The notes beneath the pieces were generated by a model that was not told the DNA's origin, did no database searches, and saw nothing but the letters and a program-made list of their open reading frames with translations. From positions 868,001 to 932,000 of the forward strand of contig NZ_VFPU01000001.1 of assembly GCF_006716885.1 (NCBI RefSeq): 64,000 bases of DNA, in the 5' to 3' direction. Position 1 is the stretch's first letter. Every line of letters begins with the position of its first letter. Both the position numbers and the translations under genes were made by a program. Shown piece by piece: positions 1 to 8,800 of the stretch. The stretch comes from Ornithinimicrobium humiphilum (GTDB lineage: Bacteria; Actinomycetota; Actinomycetes; Actinomycetales; Dermatophilaceae).

Positions 1-2
1 CC

Positions 3-359
3 CGGCTCGGTCGGGCCCCGGCCCCCGACGACGTCCCGTGGATCGAGGAGGCGGTGGCCCTGGACGGGATCGACGAGATGCTCACCGGCTTCGTTACCCG
101 CGGCCGGTCACGCTTCGCAGGGGTGGGCCCGCTCGACGTCACGCTCCGCGCCGCCGACCGGTCCTGGACGGTCCAGGTCGCCGAGGACGGTGCCGTCTCC
201 ACGACTCGCGACGGGGAGGAGCTCGGCTCGCCCATCGCCGGCTCGCCCGTCGGGCTCTACCTCGCCGTGTGGAACCGCGCCGCCCCGGGCTCGGTCGACG
301 ACCCCGACGGCGTCCTCGACCAGGTCTGGCGCAGCCACGCCAAGGTCCGCTGGAGCTGA
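3..359 (+). CDS. Maleylpyruvate isomerase family protein, C-terminal part (5' end off window)
   Basis: The frame is open to the left edge and ends with TGA at 357-359, so only about the last 118 codons are present. The visible part looks like the C-terminal (MDMPI_C-like) domain of mycothiol-dependent maleylpyruvate isomerase/DinB-fold proteins, with the typical run of a beta-rich sequence followed by SPVGLYLAVWNR and an end near VDDPDGVLDQVW. Family members are mycothiol-dependent isomerases or thiol transferases; the N-terminal metal-binding half that would define the reaction is outside the window. A related protein is encoded at 2670-3311. The end of this gene lies opposite the 3' extension of the permease gene on the other strand. 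Confidence 0.7.
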   Translation, partial: RLGRAPAPDDVPWIEEAVALDGIDEMLTGFVTRGRSRFAGVGPLDVTLRAADRSWTVQVAEDGAVSTTRDGEELGSPIAGSPVGLYLAVWNRAAPGSVDDPDGVLDQVWRSHAKVRWS

Positions 360-1652
360 GCCGCTCCGGCGCCAGCGGGTGACGGCGAGCGCCACGCCCA
401 GCACCACGACCGCGTAGAGCGCGCGGGGGCCGGAGTCGACCAGCGACCACAGCAGGATCGGCAGCAGGGCGAGGTTGGCCAGCGCCCAGCCGCGCGGACC
501 TCGCGCGCGGGCGTAGGCGACGATGCAGACCGCGTAGATCACCACGAAGACGGCGCTCGCCGCGGCCAGCAGGTCGACGACCAGGTCCGGCCAGCGGTGC
601 AGCACCGAGACCGTCACGGTGAAGCCGGCCGTGAGCAGCAGGATCGTGCGGTGCGGGACGGCGGGGTCGGTGCCGGCGAACCAGCCCGGCAGCAGCCGCT
701 CGGCGGCCGCGGCCCGCAGGACGAGCGCGACGCCGCGCACCCAGGCGAGGGCGTTGAGCAGGATGGCCACGGCGACGCCGGCGGCCACGACCAGGGCCAC
801 GCCCCGGCCGAGCGGCAGCCTGGCCGCAGCGTCGACCACGCCCGTGACGGGGTCCACCTCGGCCGTCGGGGTGGACAGTGCGACCGCGACCGTCAGGCCG
901 ACGGCCAGCGTCGTCAGCAGCGCGAGCGTGATGAGCGCGACGGGCAGGAAGTCGCGCCGGGGCGAGCGCAGGTCGCGAGCCAGGAAGGTGAGGTTCTCGA
1001 AGCCGACGAACGCCCAGAAGGCCAGCAGCACGCCCGCCGGCACCGCCGGCAGCGTCGCCGTGGACGGTATGACGTCGACCGGCTCCGGTGCGTGCACCGC
1101 CGCCCACCCGACGAGGCCGACGAGGACCACGCCGAGGACGACCACCCCGACCTGCTGCACCCGGGCTCCGGCCGTGGCACCGACCAGGTTGGTGACGACG
1201 GCGGTGGCGAGGATCGCGGCGACGAGCGCGGTCTCGGGCACGTCCACCCCGGTCGCGACCACCAGGCTGCGGGCGCCGACCACGGCGTTGACCGGCAGCC
1301 CCACGACGACGACCATCCCGAACATCAGCGGCACGGTGTCGCCCCACCGCCGGCCCAGGCCGGCGGCGACGGTCGTGCGCAGCGGGTCCGAGCTGCCCGG
1401 CGAGTGCCGCACGGTGTCGCGGAAGAGCACGATCATCGGCAGGCAGAGAGCGACGGCGACCAGCCAGGTGACGACGGCGGCGTCGCGCGTCTCGACGAGC
1501 AGCGCGGCCGGCAGGCCGACCAATCCGGCGCCGACGACGGAGGAGAGGCCGGCGGCCACACCGCCGGCACGACCGAGGCCGCCGCGCGAGGCGGTGGCGG
1601 AGGGAGAGGACGAGGCGCGTGTCAGGGTCACGCTCCGACTCTCGTGCCGCAC
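108..1652 (-). CDS. APC superfamily amino-acid permease (YjeH-like exporter)
   Basis: A 514-codon frame from a GTG start. About residues 25-430 form roughly twelve hydrophobic segments of the amino acid-polyamine-organocation type. The first segment carries the glycine-rich SSVVGAGLVGLP sequence typical of APC helix 1, and FWAFVGFENLTFLARD in the middle is the usual conserved helix 6-7 region. The short N-terminus and overall pattern are closest to YjeH-type amino-acid exporters; the substrate is not readable. The hydrophobic core ends near position 365, after which the frame continues about 85 residues antisense to the neighbouring gene with non-membrane composition. The gene is divergent from the GlxA-type regulator at 1714, which may control it. 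Confidence 0.75.
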   Translation of the reverse strand: MRHESRSVTLTRASSSPSATASRGGLGRAGGVAAGLSSVVGAGLVGLPAALLVETRDAAVVTWLVAVALCLPMIVLFRDTVRHSPGSSDPLRTTVAAGLGRRWGDTVPLMFGMVVVVGLPVNAVVGARSLVVATGVDVPETALVAAILATAVVTNLVGATAGARVQQVGVVVLGVVLVGLVGWAAVHAPEPVDVIPSTATLPAVPAGVLLAFWAFVGFENLTFLARDLRSPRRDFLPVALITLALLTTLAVGLTVAVALSTPTAEVDPVTGVVDAAARLPLGRGVALVVAAGVAVAILLNALAWVRGVALVLRAAAAERLLPGWFAGTDPAVPHRTILLLTAGFTVTVSVLHRWPDLVVDLLAAASAVFVVIYAVCIVAYARARGPRGWALANLALLPILLWSLVDSGPRALYAVVVLGVALAVTRWRRSGSAPADLGVAAPDLVEDAVGVVDRARGGAVPHGEVEPDGRAGDGRAELLPVASRGDGTVLGDLDRPGPVGGAERDVERAHPCEA

Positions 1653-1701
1653 GCGGATCGACCGTGAGTGTCTGAAATGACATCTATCGACGGATTCGTG
1701 C

Positions 1702-1707
1702 CATCAT
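1702..1707 (+). promoter_or_regulatory. -10-like box, leaderless start of the GlxA-type regulator gene
   Basis: CATCAT lies with its last base 7 nt before the A of the ATG at 1714, so the predicted transcript starts at the start codon. No clear -35 is seen. An inverted repeat TGTC-N6-GACA at 1669-1682 sits between the divergent genes and could be an operator. Confidence 0.3.
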
Positions 1708-1713
1708 GACGGA

Positions 1714-2673
1714 ATGCCCCTGAGCACCGTCGCCGTCCTGGTCCGCGAGCGCGCGTCCCTCTTCGAGCTTGGCGTCACCGCCGAGGTCTTCGGCATCGAC
1801 CGCACCGCGGCGGGGCTGCCCGCCATCGACTACCGGGTGTGCGCGGCGAGCGGCCCCGGGCCCGTGGACACCAAGCACCGCTCGGGCCTGTCCGTCACGG
1901 CCACGCACGGCCTCGACGGGCTGGAGGGGGCCGACCTCGTCGTCGTCTCCGCCACGTTGCCCCATCCCGCGACCGCCGCCGAGCTCGAGGCGCTGCGGGC
2001 GGCGCACGCCGCCGGCGCGGTGGTCCTGGCCCTGTGCTCCGGCGCCTTCCTCGTCGCCGAGGCCGGGCTGTTGTCCGGGCGTCGCGCCACCACCCACTGG
2101 CTCTACGCGGACGACCTCGCGGCCGCCCATCCCGACGTCGACGTGACGGCCGACGAGATCTACATCGACCTCGGCGACGTGGTGACGACGGCCGGCACCG
2201 GCGCGGCCGTCGACGCGTGCCTGCACCTGGTGCGCCGCGAGCTCGGCTCGACGGCCGCCGCGACCATCGCCCGCAGGATGGTCGCCCCGCCGCAGCGCCA
2301 CGGCGGCCAGCTGCAGTACGTCCCCCGCCCGGTCGCCCCGTCACCCGCCACCGGGCTGGCCCAGACCCTCGACTGGGCCGCGGCCCACCTCGACGAGCCG
2401 CTCGACGTCGCCGCTCTCGCCCGGCACGCCGGGATGAGCTCGCGCCAGCTGACCCGGCGTTTCCTGGAGGAGGTCGGCACCACGCCGCTGCGGTGGGTCA
2501 CCGCACAGCGGATCCGCCTTGCGCAGGAGCTGCTCGAGCAGACCGACCTGTCGATCGAGCGGATCAGCGCGCGGGTCGGCTACGGCTCGGCGACCCAGCT
2601 GCGCGAGCACTTCCGGCGGCAGGTGGGCTCGACGCCCGCGCGCTACCGCGACACCTTCCGCGCCGCGAGCTAG
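1714..2673 (+). CDS. GlxA family (DJ-1/PfpI plus AraC HTH) transcriptional regulator
   Basis: 319 residues. Residues 1 to about 175 form a DJ-1/PfpI-like domain with the nucleophile-elbow motif LALCSGAFL; the Cys is residue 108. Residues about 215-319 carry two helix-turn-helix motifs of the AraC/XylS type, ending in the conserved RVGYGSATQLREHFRRQVGS region followed by TPARYR. This is the architecture of GlxA/ArgR2/FtrA-type regulators, which are cytoplasmic DNA-binding proteins; the amidase-like domain is generally a sensor rather than an enzyme. It is divergently arranged with the APC permease at 108-1652, the simplest candidate target. Its stop overlaps the convergent gene at 2670 by four bases. 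Confidence 0.88.
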   Translation: MPLSTVAVLVRERASLFELGVTAEVFGIDRTAAGLPAIDYRVCAASGPGPVDTKHRSGLSVTATHGLDGLEGADLVVVSATLPHPATAAELEALRAAHAAGAVVLALCSGAFLVAEAGLLSGRRATTHWLYADDLAAAHPDVDVTADEIYIDLGDVVTTAGTGAAVDACLHLVRRELGSTAAATIARRMVAPPQRHGGQLQYVPRPVAPSPATGLAQTLDWAAAHLDEPLDVAALARHAGMSSRQLTRRFLEEVGTTPLRWVTAQRIRLAQELLEQTDLSIERISARVGYGSATQLREHFRRQVGSTPARYRDTFRAAS

Positions 2674-3311
2674 GCGATCGCCCGCCGCCCCAGCGGCTCG
2701 GCACCCTCGCCCCGCACGTCCCCCAGGTAGGCCGTGCGCCCGCTCATGACCATCGCCAGCGTCTCGGCGGTGCCCTCGACGACGGGACCCTCGCCCCAGA
2801 CCCAGTCGGTGTCGGTGGCCGTCCAGCGCAGGCCGTCGAGGAAACCCGTGCGGGGCAGGAAGGACGCCTGGCCCCGTGGCGAGACGAGGATGTCGAGCAC
2901 GGCGACCCAGCGCTCGACGGGCACCGTGACGTCGAGGCCCTGCGGGTGGGCCAGGTCGCGCAGGTGGATGCAGGTGTCGGCGTAGGGGCCGGCCGCACCG
3001 ATGTACCACGGCGTGTTCTCCACTCCTGCCTTCTCCCGCAGCTCCGCCGCGACCTCGGCCAGGGGACGGTCGGAGAGCCGGGCGGCGATCACGTCGCAGG
3101 CCCGGGCCATCGAGCGCAGCCGGGCGGCCGTCAGGAGGAAGCGCCACGACGGGACGCGGATCGGCTGCAGCATGTGCCCGGCCAGCATGCGCACGTCCCA
3201 CCCCTCGCACAGCGTGGGGTCACCGGCGTGCTCCTCGCCGAGCGCGTCGACCGTGTCGGCGAAGAGCAGGCGGTGCTCGGTGGTCCACGCGAGGAGCTGC
3301 CGGTCGTCCAT
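2670..3311 (-). CDS. Maleylpyruvate isomerase family mycothiol-dependent protein (DinB-like fold)
   Basis: 213 residues from the ATG at 3309-3311. The N-terminus has the family pattern of a helix with LLAWTTEHRLLFADTVDAL followed by PTLCEGWDVRMLAGHML, where the His in the AGHM motif is one of the metal ligands. Further helices contain the second ligand region DTCIHLRDLAHPQGL. This matches the TIGR03083-type, mycothiol-dependent/DinB superfamily of actinobacteria; individual substrates are mostly unknown. A -10-like CAGGGT ends 7 nt before the ATG, suggesting a leaderless transcript. The gene is divergent from the alcohol dehydrogenase at 3372. Confidence 0.85.
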   Translation of the reverse strand: MDDRQLLAWTTEHRLLFADTVDALGEEHAGDPTLCEGWDVRMLAGHMLQPIRVPSWRFLLTAARLRSMARACDVIAARLSDRPLAEVAAELREKAGVENTPWYIGAAGPYADTCIHLRDLAHPQGLDVTVPVERWVAVLDILVSPRGQASFLPRTGFLDGLRWTATDTDWVWGEGPVVEGTAETLAMVMSGRTAYLGDVRGEGAEPLGRRAIA

Positions 3312-3358
3312 GGTGCCCACCCTGGCACGACTCTCGGCGCGCCGGGCCCCTGACGTGC

Positions 3359-3364
3359 CACGAT
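3359..3364 (+). promoter_or_regulatory. -10-like box for the alcohol dehydrogenase gene
   Basis: CACGAT ends 7 nt before the ATG at 3372. It overlaps the upstream in-frame ATG at 3363, which argues that translation starts at 3372 on a leaderless mRNA. Confidence 0.35.
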
Positions 3365-3371
3365 GGCGGAC

Positions 3372-4469
3372 ATGAGGGCTGTGGTGTGGGACGGACCTGG
3401 GACGCCGATGACGGTCGAGGAGGTGCCGACACCGAGCCCGGGGCCCGGTGAGGCCCTGGTGCGGATCGCCGCCACGGGGGTCTGCCACACCGACCTGCAC
3501 GTGCTGAAGGGCGAGGTCGCCTTCCCGGCACCCGGCGTCCTGGGGCACGAGATCTCCGGCCACGTCGAGGAGCTGGGGGAGGGCGTCGACACGCTCGGGG
3601 TCGGCGACCGGGTCGTCGGGGCGTTCATCATGCCGTGCGGCACCTGCCGGCAGTGCCAGGACGGTCGCGACGACATGTGCGAGACCTTCTTCGCCGAGAA
3701 CCGGCTGCGCGGCAACCTGCTCGACGGCACGTCGCGGCTGACGCGCGCCGACGGATCGCGGCTGTCGATGTACTCCATGGCCGGGCTCGCCGAGCACGCC
3801 GTCGTGCCGGTGAGCGCCCTCGCTCGCCTGCCCGAGAGCCTGCCCCTGAAGGAGTCGGCGGTGCTCGGCTGCGCGGCCTTCACCGCCTACGGCGCCCTGG
3901 CCCGGGCCGGCACCGACCTGGCCGGCCGTTCGGTCGCGGTCGTGGCGGTCGGCGGCGTGGGGTCGAGCATCGTCCAGCTCGCCCGCCACCTCGCTGCCGA
4001 CCCGATCGTCGCGGTCGACGTCGACGACGCCAAGCTCGAGGCCGCTCGTGGCCTCGGCGCGACCGTCACCGTCAACTCGACGACGTCCGACGCGCGGGAG
4101 GCGGTGCTCGAGGCGACCGGGGGTGACGGGGCCGAGATCGTGCTCGAGGTGCTCGGCCGCCCCGAGACGGTCGAGCTGGCGTTCTCGCTGCTGCGGGAGG
4201 GCGGCCGGCTCGTCGTCGTGGGCATCGCCGCGGGTGCCGCCACCGCCGCCATCCCCATCACGGCGATGGTGCGCCGGGGTATCACGATCACCGGCTCGTT
4301 CGGCGCCCGCACCCGTCGCGACCTGCCGGAGGTGGTGCGGCTCGCGGCCGAGGGCGCCTTCGACGTGAGACGCGCCGTGACCAGGCGGTTCTCCCTCGAG
4401 GAGGCCCCGGAGGCCTACGCCCTGCTCGACGCCGGGCGCATCCAGGGCCGCTCTATCGTCGTGCCGTGA
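3372..4469 (+). CDS. Zinc-dependent alcohol dehydrogenase (MDR family)
   Basis: 365 residues. The N-terminal GroES-like domain has the catalytic zinc Cys38 in GVCHTD and the HE pair of LGHEISGHV. The structural zinc lobe MPCGTCRQCQDGRDDMC has four cysteines in the standard C-x2-C-x2-C-x7-C spacing. The Rossmann domain has VAVGGVGSSIVQLA for NAD(P). It should oxidise an alcohol or reduce an aldehyde in the cytoplasm; the exact substrate cannot be read. The start at 3372 is preferred over the ATG at 3363 because family members begin MRAVVWDGPG and because of the -10 box position. It stands alone between divergent and non-related neighbours. Confidence 0.88.
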   Translation: MRAVVWDGPGTPMTVEEVPTPSPGPGEALVRIAATGVCHTDLHVLKGEVAFPAPGVLGHEISGHVEELGEGVDTLGVGDRVVGAFIMPCGTCRQCQDGRDDMCETFFAENRLRGNLLDGTSRLTRADGSRLSMYSMAGLAEHAVVPVSALARLPESLPLKESAVLGCAAFTAYGALARAGTDLAGRSVAVVAVGGVGSSIVQLARHLAADPIVAVDVDDAKLEAARGLGATVTVNSTTSDAREAVLEATGGDGAEIVLEVLGRPETVELAFSLLREGGRLVVVGIAAGAATAAIPITAMVRRGITITGSFGARTRRDLPEVVRLAAEGAFDVRRAVTRRFSLEEAPEAYALLDAGRIQGRSIVVP

Positions 4470-4567
4470 CGGAAGTGACGCGGCGGGGGCCGAGATGAGG
4501 ACCCCTGGGGGTGGCGCGCGCCGGACGGTCGTGGCGAACTCCCAGCCGGCTCTGCTCGGATGACGGG

Positions 4568-5716
4568 GTGACCATTCCTGGGGGGACGCCGGAGGATCCG
4601 GACGGACGGGCCAGGCCGCCGTTGTCGGGCCCGACCGAGGTCGACGCGCCGATGCTGCGGCTGGACCACGACACCCACCGGTGGGGGCGGGCGCCACGCG
4701 ACCGACGGCCCGTGCGGCAGGGGCGCCTGGGGCCGGTCCCCGAGGCCGCGGTGGCAGCCACCGTCGCGCTCCTGCTGCTCCCCGGCCTGGGCCAGCTCCA
4801 GCAGCAGGTGCTGGTCCGCGACCGCGAGCTCTTCGTCCTCGCGCTGGTCCTGAGCGCGCTCGTCGCCCTCAGCACCGCAGCCGGGGTGCACCGGTGGCTG
4901 GGCGGGGGACGTCGCCGAGGAGCGCTCGTCGTGGGGGCCGTCGCGGCCCTCCTGGCGGCCGAGCCCTGGACCCGGATCGCCATGGGTCGGACCGGGGAGC
5001 TGGCGAGCCTCCTCCCGTCCCGCTCGGTCCTCGAGGCCGGTGCGCTCGCCACCGCGGTGCTGGCGGTCCGTTGGTCGGGCACGCGGCGGCTGGGGACGGC
5101 CGCGCTGTGCGTCGCGCTCACGGGACTGGCGACCGCCACCGCCGTCCAGACGGCCTGGCCGTTCCTCGAGGCGGCCCTTCCCGGCCCGCAGGTCGCCGCC
5201 CAGGAACCGGTCCCGGCGGCCCCGGAGGCACCGGCTGCGCCCGAGCCCCCGACCGAGCCGCCGGCGCCCGCCAGCCCGACCTTCGGCGACCTGTGCCATC
5301 CCGACGAGCTCGAGACGGTCGCCAGCACCCCGGAGCCCGGTGGTCACGACGTGGCGACCACGATCACCGCGGTCAACGTCGGCTCGCGCACCTGCCGGGT
5401 GGAGGGCTGGCCGTCGGTGCAGCTGCTGTCCGAGGGTGTCGACCTGGCCCTGAACGTCCACCCCGCCAGCACGCAGCCCGCCGGCGACCACGTCGAGCCG
5501 GACCCGGTCGAGCTGGCTCCGGGGGAGGCGGCCCGCACCCAGGCCTGGTGGCCCTCGTGGGGTGCGGCCGCCGACCTCGACGCGGAGCAGGAGCTGCGGC
5601 TGGGGGTGGGCGGGGGAGTCGAGGTCGTGCTGCTGCCCGGCCTCGACGGCTGGGACGTGGTCCGCAGCGCCGAGGTGTGGGTCGCCCCCTGGCAGGCGGG
5701 CGACGGCAAGGGCTGA
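4568..5716 (+). CDS. DUF4232 domain membrane protein
   Basis: 382 residues from a GTG; an in-frame start at 4511 would add 19 residues without obvious benefit. About residues 65-200 contain four to five hydrophobic segments, so the protein should sit in the cytoplasmic membrane. A Pro/Ala/Glu-rich stretch (about residues 215-240) leads to a C-terminal domain of about 150 residues with the DUF4232 pattern, including DLCHPDEL near its start, NVGSRTCRVEGWPSVQLL and a late conserved Trp-rich strand. That domain is commonly found on secreted or surface-anchored actinobacterial proteins of unknown function. The 3' end meets a strong bidirectional terminator shared with kgd. Confidence 0.7.
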   Translation: MTIPGGTPEDPDGRARPPLSGPTEVDAPMLRLDHDTHRWGRAPRDRRPVRQGRLGPVPEAAVAATVALLLLPGLGQLQQQVLVRDRELFVLALVLSALVALSTAAGVHRWLGGGRRRGALVVGAVAALLAAEPWTRIAMGRTGELASLLPSRSVLEAGALATAVLAVRWSGTRRLGTAALCVALTGLATATAVQTAWPFLEAALPGPQVAAQEPVPAAPEAPAAPEPPTEPPAPASPTFGDLCHPDELETVASTPEPGGHDVATTITAVNVGSRTCRVEGWPSVQLLSEGVDLALNVHPASTQPAGDHVEPDPVELAPGEAARTQAWWPSWGAAADLDAEQELRLGVGGGVEVVLLPGLDGWDVVRSAEVWVAPWQAGDGKG

Positions 5717-5835
5717 CGGCAGACCCCCGCGTCGACGAGCCGTCCTGCTGGGTGGTCGTCGGGCCGCTCCGCGGCGCCCGTGCCCACGCGCAGGCGCCGG
5801 GGCACCGCATACCCCGGGCACCTCCCCCGGTAACG

Positions 5836-5872
5836 CCGGAAGGGCTCCCCGCCGAGCGGGGAGCCCTTCCGG
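5836..5872. terminator. Bidirectional terminator between the DUF4232 gene and kgd
   Basis: A perfect 17-bp stem (5836-5852 with 5856-5872) closes a 3-nt loop between two convergent genes. There is no U-tract, as is usual in high-GC actinobacteria. Confidence 0.85.
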
Positions 5873-5893
5873 TCTCAGACCTGTCGGTCGGCC

Positions 5894-8800
5894 TCAGCGG
5901 CGGCTGAAGGCCTCCTCGTGCAGCGCCTCCTGCTCGACCGCGTGCACCTTGGCGGAGCCGGTCGACGGCGAGGCCGACGCCGGGCGGGAGACGACGCGCA
6001 GCGGCCGCTCCTCGCCGTGGTGGGCCAGCGCCTCGGGCAGGTTGAGCGCCATGAACGGCCACGCACCCTGGTTCTTCGGCTCGTTCTGGACCCAGACCAG
6101 CTCGGCGTTCGGGTACTGCTTGGTCAGCGCCGCGATCTGCGCGCCGGGCAGCGGGTAGAGCTGCTCGACGCGGAGGATCGCGGTCCGGTCGTCCTCACGC
6201 ATGCGGCGCTCGTCCTCGAGATCCCAGACCAGCTTGCTGGAGGCCAGGAGCACGCGGTCGACCTTGCCCTTGTCCAGCTCGACGGTGTCGGGCAGGACCG
6301 GCTCGAAGGTGCCGGTGGTGAAGTCCTCCGGGCTGGAGGCCGCCGCCTTGAGCCGCAGCATGGCCTTCGGGGTGAAGACGATGAGCGGACGCCGCGGGCG
6401 GGCCACCGCGTGGGCGCGCAGCAGGTGGAAGTAGGACGCCGGGGTCGAGGGGTAGGCGACCCGCATGTTGTCCTCGGCGCACAGCTGCAGGTAGCGCTCG
6501 ATGCGCGCGGAGGAGTGGTCGGGGCCCTGGCCCTCGTAGCCGTGCGGCAGCAGCAGCACGACGCTGGAGCGCTGGTCCCACTTCTGCTCCGAGGAGGAGA
6601 TGAACTCGTCGACCACGGTCTGGGCGCCGTTGGCGAAGTCGCCGAACTGCGCCTCCCAGAGCACGAGGGCGTCGGTGCGCTCCACGGAGTAGCCGTACTC
6701 GAAGCCCATCACGGCGTACTCGGAGAGCAGCGAGTCGTAGACCTCGAAGGACGCCTGGTCCTCGGAGAGGTGGTGCAGCGGGGTCCAGCTGGCCGCGGTG
6801 ACGTTGTCGGTCAGGACGGCGTGGCGCTGGACGAAGGTGCCGCGGCGCGAGTCCTGGCCGGAGAGGCGGACCGGGGTGCCCTCGAGCACGAGCGAGCCGA
6901 AGGCGAGCAGCTCGCCCATGCCCCAGTCGATGCCGCCCTCGCGCACCATCTGCGCGCGGGTGGTGAGCAGCTTGGCCAGCTTGGGGTGGACCGTGAAGCC
7001 GTCCGGCACCGCCGCGAAGGCGTCGCCGATCCGGTGCAGGGTCTCCTCGCTGATGGCCGTCGGGCGCTGGCGGGTCGCCATGTCGCCCTCGTCCTGGGCC
7101 TGGGGGCGCTCCAGGCCGTGGGTGCCGTCACCCTCGCCCTTGAGCGCCTTCTTGGTCTCGACGAAGACCTGCTCCAGCTGCTTCTGGTAGTCGCGCAGCG
7201 CGGCCTCGGCCTCCTCGATCGTGATGTCGCCACGACCGATGAGGGACTCGGTGTAGAGCTTGCGGACCGAGCGCTTGGCCTCGATGAGGTCGTACATCAG
7301 CGGCTGGGTCATCGAGGGGTCGTCGCCCTCGTTGTGACCGCGGCGGCGGTAGCACACGAGGTCGATCGCGACGTCCTTGTGGAAGCGCTGGCGGTACTGG
7401 TAGGCCAGCTCGGCCACGCGGACGACGGCCTCGGGGTCGTCGCCGTTGACGTGGAAGACCGGCGCCTGCACGGTCCGGGCCACGTCGGTGCAGTAGACCG
7501 AGGAGCGCGAGTTGTAGGGCGAGGTGGTGAAGCCGACCTGGTTGTTGATGATCACGTGGATCGTGCCGCCGGTGCGGTAGCCGGGCAGCTGCGACATCTG
7601 CAGCGTCTCCAGCACCACCCCCTGGCCGGCGAAGGCGGCGTCGCCGTGCATGAGCACGGGCAGCACCGAGTAGTCCTGGTCGCCGTCCTCCTGCTGCAGC
7701 TTGAGGCGGTCGTGCTTGGCGCGGGTGATGCCCTCCAGGACCGGGTTGACGGCCTCCAGGTGCGAGGGGTTGGCGGCGAGGTAGACCCGCGTGCTCTTGC
7801 CCTCCTCGCTGTGGAACTCGCCCTCGGTGCCGAGGTGGTACTTCACGTCGCCGGAGCCCTGGACCGAGCCGGGGGCCGACTTGCCCTCGAACTCGCGGAA
7901 GATCTGCCCGTAGGACTTGCCCGCGAGGTTGGCGAGGACGTTGAGGCGGCCGCGGTGCGGCATACCGATGGTGACCTCGGCGAGGCCCTCCTCGGCGGCG
8001 TTGCTCAGGATGCGGTCGAGCAGCGCGATGACGGACTCGCCGCCCTCGAGGCTGAAGCGCTTCTGGCCGACGAACTTGGTCTGCAGGAAGGTCTCGAAGG
8101 CCTCTGCGGCGTTGAGGCGGCGCAGGATGCGCAGCTGCTCGGCCGGGGTCGGCTTCTGGAACGGGACCTCGAGCTTCTCCTGGAACCAGGCCCGCTCCTC
8201 GGGGTTCTGGATGTGCATGTACTCCACGCCGATGGTGCGGCAGTAGGAGTCGCGCAGGATGCCCAGGATCTGGCGCAGCGTGAGGCGCTTCTTGCCGCCG
8301 AAGCCGCCCGTCGGGACCTCGCGGTCGAGGTCCCACAGCGTCAGGCCGTGGTTCTCGATCTCCAGGTCGGGGTGGCTCCGCTGGACGTACTCCAGCGGGT
8401 CGGTGTCGGCCATGAGGTGCCCGCGCACGCGGTAGGCGTGGATGAGCTCCTGGATGCGGCTGGCCTTGGAGATGTCGTCGTCGTGGGTGGCGGCGATGTC
8501 GGGGTTCCAGCGGATGGGCTGGTAGGGGATCCGCAGCGAGGTGAAGATCTCGTCGTAGAAGCCGTCGGCGCCCAGCAGCAGCTGGTGCATCTGGCGCAGG
8601 AACTCGCCCGACTGCGCACCCTGGATGATGCGGTGGTCGTAGGTCGAGGTCAGCGTGAGGATCTTGCTGACGCCGGCGAGCGCGATGCGCTCGGGGGCGG
8701 CGCCCTGCCACTCGGCGGGGTAGTCCAGCGCGCCGACGCCGATGATCGTGCCCTGGCCCTTCATCAGGCGCGGCACGGAGTGCAGGGTGCCGATGCCGCC

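Noticed and set aside
2670..4697. Frame extension of the maleylpyruvate-isomerase-like gene to 4697
   Set aside because: It would run antisense through the whole alcohol dehydrogenase gene; the family N-terminus starts at 3311.
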